The notes under the pieces: model-generated | Database searches by the model: none | What the model was told of the DNA's origin: nothing | What the model saw: only the letters and a program-made list of their open reading frames with translations | Position numbers and translations under genes: made by a program | Assembly (NCBI GenBank): GCA_040772845.1 | Contig: JAXGXG010000001.1 | Coordinates: forward strand, 4,712,001-4,776,000 | Direction of reading: 5' to 3' | DNA: 64,000 nucleotides | Source: PWXP01 sp040772845 | GTDB lineage: Bacteria; Planctomycetota; Planctomycetia; Pirellulales; Thermoguttaceae | Shown: positions 48,585 through 59,514 of the stretch, one piece after another | Layout of the letters: the number at the start of each line of letters is the position of its first letter | Numbering within the stretch: the stretch's first letter is position 1

Positions 48585-51129
48585 AGATTCGGAATATCGG
48601 CGTCCACGGGGCCAGGAGCACGGGAAAAACGTGCTACTTGGCTTGTTGCCTGTACGGCCAGAGCGTTTCGGACGACGTAGCCGTCATCCTTGGCGAAAGC
48701 CCCTCACTCGTCAGTCTTCAAAAAGCTTGGGAGATGCTGACTCGCGGCGAATTGCCCCAAGCCAATGCAGTCACCGTTCCCGATGAAATCATTTTCTCCC
48801 TGCAAGCCAACCGGGTGCGATGGCAAGTCCGAACGCAGGACTACGCAGGTTCTCTCGTCCAGATTTCCGACACAGGAGTATCGGAGCTTCGGCAAGAGGT
48901 CCGGGAGTGGATAGTCAACAGTGATGCTATCCTCGTTCTGATCAACGCTGACCTTTCCGCCAACGACCTGGATGCGCGGGAACGGATGTCGGAAATCGAC
49001 GTTCTCCTCGATCAGTTGCTTGTCAGCAGCCCTGATGGGAACACAGTTGCCAAGCCTCTGGCAATCCTGCTGACCAAATGGGATTTTCAGGGACAGATTT
49101 CAGATGATCCGGCGCAGGAGAAGCAGAAGTCGCTGGCATATCTGCAATCGCATCCTGTTCTTCGGCAGATCGCCAAGAAGATCGAGGGGGCCGGTGATCG
49201 TGTGCAGGTGTTTCCCGCGTCGGCGTTCGGTTCACACCGTGACGGGAACTTCCCGCCACCGGGCGGGCCAAACCCATTCAATCTGCACGCTCCCCTGGTC
49301 TGGGCCGCTCAGAAAGCCGACGAAATGCTCTACGAATCGGCGAAACGAGAGGCGGCTTTGTGGGTGGGGCCGGAGAAGCGATGGAAACGGTACAGCAGGG
49401 CAATCGCGTGCTACGAAGGCCTCATCAAGAACGCCGGGATCAACAAGGGACCTGTCTACGAGCAGACTCGGGCAGCATTGCGACCGCTGAAGAAGGCACG
49501 TTTCAAACGCCGGTGCTGGCAGGTTCCACTGGCAGTCGTCACTGTCGGTGCACTCCTTTTGGGAGGGATGTGGTGGTCCGACGATCATCGTTACTTCCGC
49601 GTTGCCCAAACGCTGGACGACCCCAGTTGTCCGATCTCGCAAGTGGATGCGATTTGCCAGCCGTATGTGGATGGATGGAACCCAGTCGCCGATTGGAACG
49701 GCCACAGACAAGGGATCAGAGACCGGTGGGAGCGGCGCAGAAGAATGGATCGCGAGGTTCAGGCTTCCACTGAGGAGGAGGCATTCAAGAATTTACGCGA
49801 CTTCCGCCAAACCAATCAAGATGACAAGGATGCCCAACTGCGTGCGAAGCAGTGCCAGCAGTTCCTTGAAAGATACGCCACATCGACTCACCAGGACGAG
49901 GTGCTTGCATGGCTGAGCAAGGATGAAGCGATCGCTGCCGAACAACCGAAGTACGAGGAGTTCGAGAAAGCATTTGCCGAGTTATCGAAGGCGATTGCGA
50001 AGTTTCCGCCGACGGATTACGACGCGTACATTGACGCCTACAACGACTTCTTGGCCCGGTTTCCGAAGCGCAACTTCGCCAAACGAAGAGCAGACATCGA
50101 ACAGGTGGAACTGCGACGGGATACGGTCATTGCCCAGAAGGACAAGCGCGAATGGAGTGTCGTTCTGGAGAATATCGAAGGTACCCTACAACCGCGCCAG
50201 CAGGGCGGGCTCCCAGACCCGGAGCAATACGAGAAAGCAGTTCAAGCAGTGAGGAAGTACCTGGAACGTAGTGAGCCACCGCCTAACCAGAAAGAGGCCC
50301 AAGAACTACTGGAAAAGATTGCCTGGCGCAAAGTCAAAGATTACGCAGAAAAGTACCCCCGGAACTATGACGTCATTGTACCACGAGTTCGGGAATATAT
50401 CGGGCGTAAGGACGTGAACAAGATCTATCTCAGCGATGCGACAACGCTGAAGACAGAGAAGGAAGCCGAGTGGGATCACGTGGCGTTTGAGGAGGTCATT
50501 CGGACTGCGAGGCCGGCGTACGAGCACGAGATCGCCAAGAAGTCCTCCGAAGCACTTCAAAAAGCGAGGGAGCGAGCAGAAACCTACCTACAATCTCGGA
50601 ATGACCGATTGCGCGAGCCGAATAGCTCCGAGTACAGGCGTCTGGAAAGCTTCTGGAAGGAACTTGAGCAGTGGGTTACTTGGGTCAAGAACGTCGAGAC
50701 GCAGAAAGCATATTCATACTGGGTCGAAATGAAGTCCGTACGGGTTCCCGAAGGTGGTCTCTATTATCCCACTCCGCGCATCACTCTGACGTTGGAGCTG
50801 AGCGGGGACAGCCATTCGACCGGCTGGCTGGATGGTCGAGACATCCGTGTCGACAAGACATTCGGACCGTTTCAATGTCGATGGGGGAAGAAGGGCACCG
50901 TTCGTGTCCACATCGAGGAGCGAGGATACCTGCGGAATGACCACTTTGAGACTGTCATTCAGGACGACACCTATGTGCCTGGAAAAGCCCGCGGCGTCAT
51001 TCGCATTGTTGGCAGGAACGGCAAAAAGATCGAAGTCGAACTTGCGTGTTGGGAGAAGGTTGACGACAAGTGGAAAAGAGTGCCGCCTCCGCTTCCTAAT
51101 TACCCTCTAGGACGTTGAGCGGACTTACT

Positions 51130-52806
51130 ATGCCGACACCCACACAACATATCGACTGCCCTGCAGTAATTCACCGCTGGTTCACTGGTGGAGAGGGATG
51201 GGCTTATCATCCCGACCTGTCGAGCTGTCTTCGCGAGGTCATAGACGCGTTGAAGCCCGAACTAGAGAATCGGCAGCAGCAGATTGAGAAACCCTGGTCG
51301 AAAGGGTTTTTGTTTGGCTGCCAAGTCGAAGATCAGGAGCCCCTTGATCCCCGGGCTCGGGGACGCGCCCCGACGATCTTGAGGATCGTGTCACTTCCGC
51401 GAAAGCCGTTGCCGGGAGCGCGGGGAACGTTGCTTCACAGGCTGGCCGAGTTGGACATATTGCAGCCGGGACAGGAGTCGGGCCTGCGAGTGCAGGTAAG
51501 CGAAAGTGAACTAGCCGAGGGCGGACGTAGATCTTGGGCATCGTGGAAAGGATGGGTCGGTGTTATGGCATTCGCCAGCATGGTTGCGATAGGCATGTTG
51601 CTCTTAATGCAGCAATTTAGCGAACCAAGATCGTCGAACGACCAAGATGTGAAGGACTATTTTGACGAGACGGTCAAGAGCCTCTGCGGCAAGTGGCGCA
51701 TCAAGCTGGAGGGAGATAAGCCGCTCCAGCGCCGGGAAGAGTTTTTCCGTTTGCTCTCCTCCGATAGCTGTGCAGTTGACGAAAATGCGAAACACCCGGA
51801 TGCCATGTTTTGGAAGCGGCTGAAGTGCCCCCCCGGCACCCTGCCGGAGGTAAGTCAGACTGGCTGTGGCGTGGTGGTTCCCTTACATAGCGAGTTGAAG
51901 AAGCTCGCCCAAAACGTCGCACTCGCGTCATATCCGTTTCCGGTCTCGAAAGAAGACCTCACACCAGATAAATGTCGTAAGGAATTACCCCGGCTCTTCG
52001 CGGCCATTGAAAAGGGCATGGATTACCGGGCGTGGTTTGGGGAGCAGAATTGGGGCCAAGCCGACCCACCATCGGACACAGGTGGATTCTTTCCCTGGGA
52101 TAGTAAGTCTCCGGCAAAACTGAGGAAAAGGATTGTCGATCACTTCCTGTCGGAGGAGCAGAGTACAATCGGCTTGCAGAAAGAAGACCTTCTGACGATG
52201 GTGACGCAGCTTAATGGCTGGGGAGTTAAAGGGGTTCAGGAGGAGGACGCCGAGGATCGGCCGTGGTTCGTGTGTGACTGCTACCTGGCGTTCCTGTCGC
52301 AGTCGCGGTTCGGCACGATGCCAGAGGAGCCGTGCTGGCATGAGGCATTCGTAGCCCGGCTGCCGAAGACACCCGCGATCAGCATGGCGGATCGCGAGTC
52401 CGAGAAGGACTTCTCGAAGGATGCACTACTACCCTTGGCGCGAGGGCTTGGACTCGAACCGAGCGACCTTGCGCTTACGAGCACACTGCTGACGGACATT
52501 GGCAACCGCTTGGCATACGAAGGATGGCGCAAGGAATGCGAAAGCCAGATTGAAAACCTTGCTCGCCGCCTTCAGTCCGATTTGAGCAGGGCATCGCCCG
52601 AATGTAAGAAGAAGACGGAAGAGTACGACATCCCGCCCTACGGGACGGTGAAGATCGAGGTCGCAAGGAACGGCCAAAACGCACCGACGTGCAAAATCGA
52701 CAAGAGGACGTTGGACGAGCAGAGTAGTAACAGGGCGATTAACGATTTTGTTAAACGTTTCCGACCGCGCGGTATGGCTCGGCAGAATGAAAGGCCGATC
52801 CAATGA
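51130..52806 (+). CDS. Single-span membrane protein of the GTPase-Rhs operon
   Basis: A 558-residue protein. An N-terminal domain of about 125 residues (HIDCPAVIHRWFTGGEGWAYHP) is followed by one membrane helix (about 139-160, WVGVMAFASMVAIGMLLLM) and a large C-terminal domain with several Cys and a repeated PPSDTGGFFPW-like aromatic stretch. I recognise no family. ATG 51130 is preferred; TTG 51115 would overlap the GTPase stop. Position between the GTPase and the Rhs protein suggests a membrane component of the same machine. Confidence 0.72.
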   Translation: MPTPTQHIDCPAVIHRWFTGGEGWAYHPDLSSCLREVIDALKPELENRQQQIEKPWSKGFLFGCQVEDQEPLDPRARGRAPTILRIVSLPRKPLPGARGTLLHRLAELDILQPGQESGLRVQVSESELAEGGRRSWASWKGWVGVMAFASMVAIGMLLLMQQFSEPRSSNDQDVKDYFDETVKSLCGKWRIKLEGDKPLQRREEFFRLLSSDSCAVDENAKHPDAMFWKRLKCPPGTLPEVSQTGCGVVVPLHSELKKLAQNVALASYPFPVSKEDLTPDKCRKELPRLFAAIEKGMDYRAWFGEQNWGQADPPSDTGGFFPWDSKSPAKLRKRIVDHFLSEEQSTIGLQKEDLLTMVTQLNGWGVKGVQEEDAEDRPWFVCDCYLAFLSQSRFGTMPEEPCWHEAFVARLPKTPAISMADRESEKDFSKDALLPLARGLGLEPSDLALTSTLLTDIGNRLAYEGWRKECESQIENLARRLQSDLSRASPECKKKTEEYDIPPYGTVKIEVARNGQNAPTCKIDKRTLDEQSSNRAINDFVKRFRPRGMARQNERPIQ

Positions 52807-52860
52807 AGCGTGAGGGAATCAGCGCCACGCTGCGCTGACGTGTCAGGGAGCCTAACGACT

Positions 52861-55800
52861 ATGGTCAGCCATAACTTTCGCAGCCGTGCCTTGTTTGCAG
52901 TGGTAGTCGCTGTCTCCTGCGCCGTTGATTCCGGCGGGGGGCATCGCACCGGCACCCGCGGCCATAGTGGTATTGTCCAGGCGGCAGATGCCGCGGGGAG
53001 CACCCCCGCTTCACGACAGAGCCGGTATTCTGACCTCACAAACCTCCAGATCTACGAGAAGGTCAAAGCTTCCGTTCCGGAAGATGTGCGAGAACTGGCG
53101 ACCACTACGTTTGAACATGCCGTCGAAGGTGATGATGCCTTGCGCGAGTTCCAGTCGCTTCGGCGGCGTGCTGCAACATCCGAGCTGCGTGGGCTAATAC
53201 CGGCGCAGCTAGAGTTGCCTGGTGCTACCTCGCACATGTTCGCCGGGTGGTCGAGATTGCGGGCTGGTGCAGTTGAAAGCCCACAGGAATTGGATACGAA
53301 CGAGAGCCCCTGCTCCGGGCCAGACGGAGAGGTGCTACTCCACAGCGGCGAGCTTCGCTTTCAACAGATCGACCACTCCCTCCCTAGCCGTTCCGGTCTC
53401 GGGTTCACCTTTGCTCGAATCTACCGATCACATGTCGATTACGATGGTCCTCTTGGGCCGGGGTGGAACCATAACCATAATCATCGGCTTGTCGTGGACG
53501 GCGACTCGCCGGTCACTGCCAAGCGAGTTGCTTGGTACACGGGACAACGTAGGGTCTTGTTCTATCGCCAGGGTGACGGATGGCTCGCCGAAGAGGGGGC
53601 GTTCTATCGCCTCTTTTTCAACAACACTCAAGCCGTGATTGAGACGCCGACGCTCAACCGCCTTATGTTTGAGCGTGCCCAAGCACAGAAGCCGGGGAGT
53701 CAAAGATGGCGGATAAAGACCGTGGCAACTCGGCACGATGCCTGGCGTGCGAATACGCTTCGGTACACGTACGACAACGATCGGCTTTCCAGTGTCGTGG
53801 ACCCCTTCGGGAACGACATTCGCTTTCACTACGACCGGGACGGACGGCTCTGTGAACTTCGTCACGGGACGCTGGTTGTTCGATATGGATACGACGGTGA
53901 GGGCAGATTGAACTCTGTGACTACCCTTGCAGTCGCGCGCAGCGTGGAAGAATCGAGCGATTTGGAGTGGGCATTTGAATATGACCAGTTCCCCAGCGAA
54001 AGCCCGCGGTCCTGGCTCGTGGGAACAGTACCACCTGGCGGCGGGCCGAAGAAGGTCATCAACTACGAACGAGTCGCTGCTTCGCCTGACTTCGGTTGGG
54101 TTCGTGAAATCCGGTTCTGCAAGGACGGTCTATCCAAAGAGTCGCTCGCCGCGTGGAAGTTTGACCGGTTACATGACGCGGGGGACATCTCCTGTACGGT
54201 GCGGGTGACTCCCCCCTCACCGTTACCGGTCGAGACTTTTACATACCGAATCACTGAAAGCCAAGCTGGACAATGTGAAAGGCTCCCAGTAGCCAGGGCC
54301 ATTCCTGCTCGCAAGGCTGTATGGACCCTCAGTTACAACGAGGATGGGCTTCTGAAGGAGGAGAAGCTGCCGCTCGGAGGCAGCCGCCAACTAGAGTACG
54401 ATAGTGGCAATCCCAATCTGCTGTTCCATGGGAACCTCCTGAGTGAACGGGAATACGCGCGGCCTGGGCAGAACGTAGGGGAACTTGTAGAAATTGGGAC
54501 GGACCGCAAGTACCATCCGAGAATCGCTCTGCCGGTCGAGGAGAGTGCGTACGAGATCGGAGTCGACGGGACGCGGCGACTGCTCCGGTCGACACGGTGG
54601 GATTACGACGTGCGTGACTTGGCTTTGACGTGTACGCGGGTAGGCAAGCAATGTAGCATCTACATTCGCAATCGTTTTGGGCTCGTTGTAGCGGCATTCG
54701 ATGGCTTGGGAGTCGCGACTCTGTATCGGTATTTCGAGGAGTTCGATGATGGGGCTATGGGCGTCACGCGCGGTGGCTTGTTGGCAGAGTGCGTGCGCGA
54801 CATCACACCGGAGCGCGTTCATGCGGAGTTGCGGATGGCCGGCATTGCGCCGAGCAAGATGGCTCAGGTGCCTCAGCGAACCGTTTCGTCGGCTCCCCTC
54901 GCGCGGTCCACCAGATACACATATAATGCAAATGGCCTGCCGATTCGGGAACAGCACGAGGGTTACGAAATCCATTCGCTGTTCAACAAGATCAATCTTC
55001 TCTTGTGCCGTTACGACACTCGCGAGGACCTGGTAGTCCTGGAATATGATGCGTGGTTGCGGAAAGTGGCCGAATACCGACGCATGAGTTTCCTGCCCCA
55101 TGCCGAGTATAAGGGCGAAGTGAGGCTCGGGATCAAGGGGCGGTTCTACAAGCAGAGATTCACCTACGACGACATGGGCAATCTCGCGTGCTGGGTGCCT
55201 ACTGAAGAGCACTCGGGGCTTAACGCGAAGGCACCACCCGTCGTTAAGTATACAAGGTACCCATCCGGTCTGCTCAGGACTCGGACCCCGCCGGGCGGCA
55301 ACACGGTCGAACTGGTTTACGACGAGGCAACGGGGCACCTGCGCAAGAAGACTCTCGCCAGTAACCTTGATTCGAGCAAAAGGCTGATTTTGCAGAAGGA
55401 TCTCGCCTATGATGCTGAAGGCTTCCAAGACAGTTTTGTGGATGACCTAGGCCAGAGGCACAGTTTCACGCCAGATTCCTTCGGTCGTCCGTTTTCGTAC
55501 ACGTCACCCGACGGCATCGAACACCAAACGTTCCTAGATGGCCTTGGCCGCCCCGTCCGTCGGACCAAGGTCAAGATGGTCAACGGAACGCCGATCACCA
55601 TCGGCGAATCAACCTTGGCCTATGATGCAGAAGGCAACCTTGAATCGGAAAGAACCCACCGCTTGGGGAACGGTGTCGACGCTAACGGAAATGACGTTCC
55701 CATTGACGAATGGCTGATAACCGGACAGTTCCGTTACGATGCTACTGGGAACCGGACGCACGCACGCTCCGTGCGTGATGACGCGTGGACCTACCTTGGG

Positions 55801-58800
55801 TACGACGGGCTTCGGCGGGTAGTGCTGACAGAAACTCCAGAAGGGGACTCGGAAACCGTGCTATACGCGAATGATCAGCCTGTTCTACGTAGCCATCGCC
55901 TCAAGAATCAAACGACTGGGCAAGTCATTAGGGTTTGCGATGTTGCCGTGTTGGACTCGAAGTGCCGTCCCTGGTTGATGGTTCGCGTGGGAGGCGATGG
56001 CAGTCCGGCATTCTCACGATCCGTCGTACAACTGCACGACAGCCGAGGACGCCGCGTGCAATCGACGACCCCTGTTCTGACGCGACAGACCACGATCCTT
56101 GATTCGCTCGACCGTGTTATCCGAGAGGTCTCGACACCTTTGACGACCCGCTACGGTGAAGAGACCAAGATTGTCACCAACCAGTATGATCCCGACGGCC
56201 GCATACTCATGCGAACCGTCCAGAATTCGCCAATGGCCGTGTTCACGTCCCGGCAAAAGGCGACGGGGCCGGGCGAGAGAGGCCAAGGAGCAGAGGCTCA
56301 CGTGGAAGCTTCACGTATCTTGGTTCCTCAGACGACCGTCCAGGAATATGACGAATTCGGTCGCCGATCGAAGACGAAAATGCCCGATGGCCTGGTGAGG
56401 ACGAATGGCTACACTGCGGGTTCCATGGTCGAGACCATTACGACCACGCACTTGGATCATGCCGAGTTCCGGCAGATGATACGATTGGAGTACGATTCGG
56501 TTCGCAGGACGGTCGGAGTCCGCGATGAAAGCCACCGCAGCATTCAGGCATTCCAGTATGACGATTTCGGGAACGCTATTGGCGGTGAGGATCGCGGCAA
56601 TGCCGACTGGCCGGTGACCATTGAGCGTCGATTTGACAATCTGGGAAACCTTTTATACGAAACAACGTTCTCGGAGGGCGGTCCTCGCGCAATACGGACC
56701 GTTTACGAGCACGACCTGCCGAATGGCAAGCGCAAAGTACGTTTACTTGGCCTCGAAGGGCAGCGTGAGGCTTTATGGCAGGAGAAGACGTTCCAGGCCG
56801 ATCGTGCGGGCAGAATCAGGGGCATTGCGGTCGATGAGGACGACGCGTTTTGCCGTTACTCGTATGTTGGTACGCAGGTGATTCGCAAGACCCTGCCGGA
56901 AAGCGGTACGGAACTAAAGGTTGACACCTCGCCTTTACTGGAGCCGGTTGCGTACTCCTTGCAGGATGTAGCCTCCCAAACAATGGTCTCCCAACTCGCC
57001 TACAACCTCGACGCGCACGGGCGGGTCGGAGCGTCGGCGGCGAAAGTACCTCGCATGCAGTGGCAGCGCTCCCAGTTCTACCAGCATGACAGCCACGGCA
57101 TCTTGATTGGCGAGGTGGCGGAGGACCGAGTTTTCGATAACTTGGAGGAGCGCCGTGCGACGGTGCTGCACAACCGGGCGAGTCCCGGTTCGTGGTGCAC
57201 CCGCTGGTCGCGATACGATGAGGCCGGCAACCTGACCACAATGTTCCGAAAGACTTTTGCGGGCACCGGTACCCAGGGGCAGAGCCATTCTGAAGCCGCG
57301 GTTTCCTACGACGCGCGGTACTACTCGCCCGGAAAGCATTTCGCTCTGGCCTTGGCAGATGGCAGCGAGGCGACCTGGAAGAAAGCAATCGACCGTTACG
57401 CTCTGAAGCCTGCTGAGCGCCGTGAGTTGGCTTCCAACCGTCTCGCAACCGTTGCCACCCGTCAGGCGGTTCAGCAGGAGTTCGAGTACGATGAGCTGGG
57501 AAGGCTGGTTGAGTTTCCCTCGTTGACGCCGGATCGTAAACTGACCTGGCAGATCGAATATGACCTCTTGGGCCGGGCAAGGAGGATGGCTGGCTTCAAG
57601 CCAGACTCGGACGAGCCGGACATCGAACTGCACTTCGCATCCGATGTTTTTAACCGGCGGGTGGTCAAGCACGTGCAGGATCATTCTCGTATTACCACTT
57701 CGGTTACGGTGACGACATATCTGGGACTTGAGCCGATCGTCGTCATGCAGCGAGGAGGCGAGAAGGATGCAAGCTGGAATGTTTCTGCCCAGTATCTTTG
57801 GGGACCGGGTGCCAGGGAAATCATTATGGCCGTCCTTCCCACAGCTTCCGTTGAGCAGCGGCAAACCCAGGAGTGGGGACGCTACTATCTCCATCAGGAC
57901 CGGATGCTCAACGTCTTCCTTTGTACGGGCTTGAAGAAGGGCAAGGTCGAGGTTTTCGACATCGCAAGCTTCTGGGGATTCGGCGAGAACAGTACGACAG
58001 GGAACCTAGTGTCGATTGACTCAACCGCGAGCAAGGAGCACGGCACCAATCCGAATTCGGCCATCGACAAGATACTCGACAACGAACGCGGGAGTTGGCT
58101 AGGCGGTAACGCTCCAGACAGGATCACGCTTGGTCTCGATCGAACCGCCCAGATGAGCGAGATGACCATCTGGACGGGCAGTTTTCCCAAGTCGTTCCGG
58201 GTCTACGTTGTGCCAGACGGCAAAGACGCCAACCCCAGCCGAGAGGCGCTTTCTAAGTGGGAAGCGAATGCTCAGGCAAACGGGTGGATGGTGTGCCAGA
58301 GCAATCAGCCTCAGCGGCAGGACGACATACAAGATCCTTACCGAATTCCGCTGCTCGGGCGCGAAGGCACGAACATCGTGATTGCGTGGGACGAAGCATC
58401 GTCGCTTTCCGTGCGGGAGTTTGAAGTCAGCATCGTACCGCGCAATCCGAGTTGCCTCGCCTTTGCCGGCCAGTGGTTGGACAAGGAAACAGGGCTCTAT
58501 TACCACGGCGCCCGCTACCGGCTGCCGACCATGGGCGGCAAGTTCATTTGCCCCGATCCCCTTGGCTTTCTCGACGGCGACAACCTCTATGCCTATGCCC
58601 ACAACGACCCGCTCACGTGGCACGACCCGGATGGCCAGTTCGCCCACATTCTCATCGGCGGCGGTGTGGGTGCCGTACTGGGCGCTGGCAGCTACGGGTT
58701 CCAGATATGGATGACAGGCGAAGAGTTCAGTTGGGCGAAACTAGGGATATATACTGGTGCAGGTGCTGCTAGTGGAGCGATCGCTGCGGCGACATTTGGT

Positions 58801-59502
58801 GCCGTATCGCCGGCCCTGGTGAATGTCTGGGGGGGTAGCGCGATCGCGGGTGCCGCAGCCGGCGGCGCTGGCGGCGCTACGCACGGGGCGCTATCGGCAG
58901 GTTTGATGTCGGCGGTTGTGGAACAGCGTGGTGCCATGGATAGCCTGATAGCAGCGGGCACCGGAGGACTCACACAAGGTTTACTGGGTGCTCTGGGCGG
59001 GGGTGTTGGCGGAGCGGTGTTGGGCAGTCTGCCACTGGAATGGCACGGCGCGGTTCGCGCGGTACTTGCCGGTGCAGCCGGCGGTGGTTCTACCGGCGCG
59101 GTCATGGGTGGCATTCAGGGATACAGGGACACGGGCACAGTAGCAGGTACCCTGCGCGCAGGAGCCTTCGGTGGCGGAACTGGTGCAGTTGTGGGAGGAG
59201 TGCTTGGCGCTGCCTTCTACGGTGTGGGGCAGGCATCGGGCAAGTGGCGGGCTCTGCCCAAACAGCCCGAGGGTATACCAGATCCCAGAACACGCGGAAC
59301 ATTGGTAAAGGTGGATCATCCAGTGCGCCACCGTGGAGTCTATGAGACACAGCCCGGCCTTCGTGGACATCACATAAAGCCGTTGAGTCTGGGAGGTAGT
59401 GATACGCTGGGCAATATCAAGATGCTTCCTCAGTCAATCCATCAACAGCCTCACCCCGGCCCTGTTGTGAGACAGGCCGCACCAGGGACCATCTTCTACT
59501 AA
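52861..59502 (+). CDS. Exported Rhs/YD-repeat protein with C-terminal HNH-like toxin
   Basis: A 2213-residue protein. A signal-like N-terminus (SHNFRSRALFAVVVAVSCAV) is followed by a long YD-repeat shell: GFTFARIYRSHVDYDGPLGPGW, then many units such as LRYTYDNDRLSSVVDPFG and IRFHYDRDGRL. A segment of about 200 residues at about 1690-1880 looks like a discoidin/F5-8C-type domain set inside the core. The Rhs end signature (DKETGLYYHGARYRL…FICPDPLGFLDGDNLYAYAHNDP) follows, then a Gly-rich hydrophobic stretch, and a C-terminal nuclease-like motif GHHIKPLSLGGSDTLGNI from about 2169. ATG 52861 follows CAGGGAG; GTG 52810 is less likely. Confidence 0.9.
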   Translation: MVSHNFRSRALFAVVVAVSCAVDSGGGHRTGTRGHSGIVQAADAAGSTPASRQSRYSDLTNLQIYEKVKASVPEDVRELATTTFEHAVEGDDALREFQSLRRRAATSELRGLIPAQLELPGATSHMFAGWSRLRAGAVESPQELDTNESPCSGPDGEVLLHSGELRFQQIDHSLPSRSGLGFTFARIYRSHVDYDGPLGPGWNHNHNHRLVVDGDSPVTAKRVAWYTGQRRVLFYRQGDGWLAEEGAFYRLFFNNTQAVIETPTLNRLMFERAQAQKPGSQRWRIKTVATRHDAWRANTLRYTYDNDRLSSVVDPFGNDIRFHYDRDGRLCELRHGTLVVRYGYDGEGRLNSVTTLAVARSVEESSDLEWAFEYDQFPSESPRSWLVGTVPPGGGPKKVINYERVAASPDFGWVREIRFCKDGLSKESLAAWKFDRLHDAGDISCTVRVTPPSPLPVETFTYRITESQAGQCERLPVARAIPARKAVWTLSYNEDGLLKEEKLPLGGSRQLEYDSGNPNLLFHGNLLSEREYARPGQNVGELVEIGTDRKYHPRIALPVEESAYEIGVDGTRRLLRSTRWDYDVRDLALTCTRVGKQCSIYIRNRFGLVVAAFDGLGVATLYRYFEEFDDGAMGVTRGGLLAECVRDITPERVHAELRMAGIAPSKMAQVPQRTVSSAPLARSTRYTYNANGLPIREQHEGYEIHSLFNKINLLLCRYDTREDLVVLEYDAWLRKVAEYRRMSFLPHAEYKGEVRLGIKGRFYKQRFTYDDMGNLACWVPTEEHSGLNAKAPPVVKYTRYPSGLLRTRTPPGGNTVELVYDEATGHLRKKTLASNLDSSKRLILQKDLAYDAEGFQDSFVDDLGQRHSFTPDSFGRPFSYTSPDGIEHQTFLDGLGRPVRRTKVKMVNGTPITIGESTLAYDAEGNLESERTHRLGNGVDANGNDVPIDEWLITGQFRYDATGNRTHARSVRDDAWTYLGYDGLRRVVLTETPEGDSETVLYANDQPVLRSHRLKNQTTGQVIRVCDVAVLDSKCRPWLMVRVGGDGSPAFSRSVVQLHDSRGRRVQSTTPVLTRQTTILDSLDRVIREVSTPLTTRYGEETKIVTNQYDPDGRILMRTVQNSPMAVFTSRQKATGPGERGQGAEAHVEASRILVPQTTVQEYDEFGRRSKTKMPDGLVRTNGYTAGSMVETITTTHLDHAEFRQMIRLEYDSVRRTVGVRDESHRSIQAFQYDDFGNAIGGEDRGNADWPVTIERRFDNLGNLLYETTFSEGGPRAIRTVYEHDLPNGKRKVRLLGLEGQREALWQEKTFQADRAGRIRGIAVDEDDAFCRYSYVGTQVIRKTLPESGTELKVDTSPLLEPVAYSLQDVASQTMVSQLAYNLDAHGRVGASAAKVPRMQWQRSQFYQHDSHGILIGEVAEDRVFDNLEERRATVLHNRASPGSWCTRWSRYDEAGNLTTMFRKTFAGTGTQGQSHSEAAVSYDARYYSPGKHFALALADGSEATWKKAIDRYALKPAERRELASNRLATVATRQAVQQEFEYDELGRLVEFPSLTPDRKLTWQIEYDLLGRARRMAGFKPDSDEPDIELHFASDVFNRRVVKHVQDHSRITTSVTVTTYLGLEPIVVMQRGGEKDASWNVSAQYLWGPGAREIIMAVLPTASVEQRQTQEWGRYYLHQDRMLNVFLCTGLKKGKVEVFDIASFWGFGENSTTGNLVSIDSTASKEHGTNPNSAIDKILDNERGSWLGGNAPDRITLGLDRTAQMSEMTIWTGSFPKSFRVYVVPDGKDANPSREALSKWEANAQANGWMVCQSNQPQRQDDIQDPYRIPLLGREGTNIVIAWDEASSLSVREFEVSIVPRNPSCLAFAGQWLDKETGLYYHGARYRLPTMGGKFICPDPLGFLDGDNLYAYAHNDPLTWHDPDGQFAHILIGGGVGAVLGAGSYGFQIWMTGEEFSWAKLGIYTGAGAASGAIAAATFGAVSPALVNVWGGSAIAGAAAGGAGGATHGALSAGLMSAVVEQRGAMDSLIAAGTGGLTQGLLGALGGGVGGAVLGSLPLEWHGAVRAVLAGAAGGGSTGAVMGGIQGYRDTGTVAGTLRAGAFGGGTGAVVGGVLGAAFYGVGQASGKWRALPKQPEGIPDPRTRGTLVKVDHPVRHRGVYETQPGLRGHHIKPLSLGGSDTLGNIKMLPQSIHQQPHPGPVVRQAAPGTIFY

Positions 59503-59514
59503 AGCTCGGGAGAT

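Larger units (their letters stand above)
47144..51118 (+). pseudogene. Membrane-anchored P-loop GTPase interrupted by an insertion sequence
   Basis: Exon-like parts are 47144-47242 (33 codons, after GGGAGCCGCTT) and 48590-51118. Removing the element and one AGATT restores a single 875-residue frame. It has G1 GARSTGKT at 40-47, G3 QDYAG (Asp117), G4 LLTKWD (195-198), a membrane helix at about 344-362, a long coiled helical part and a C-terminal beta-rich segment (about 735-875). This is a TRAFAC-like GTPase with the enzyme domain in the cytoplasm. After the insertion the first standard start codon (TTG 48638) lies past the P-loop, so GTP binding is lost. It heads an operon with the next three genes. 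Confidence 0.88.
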
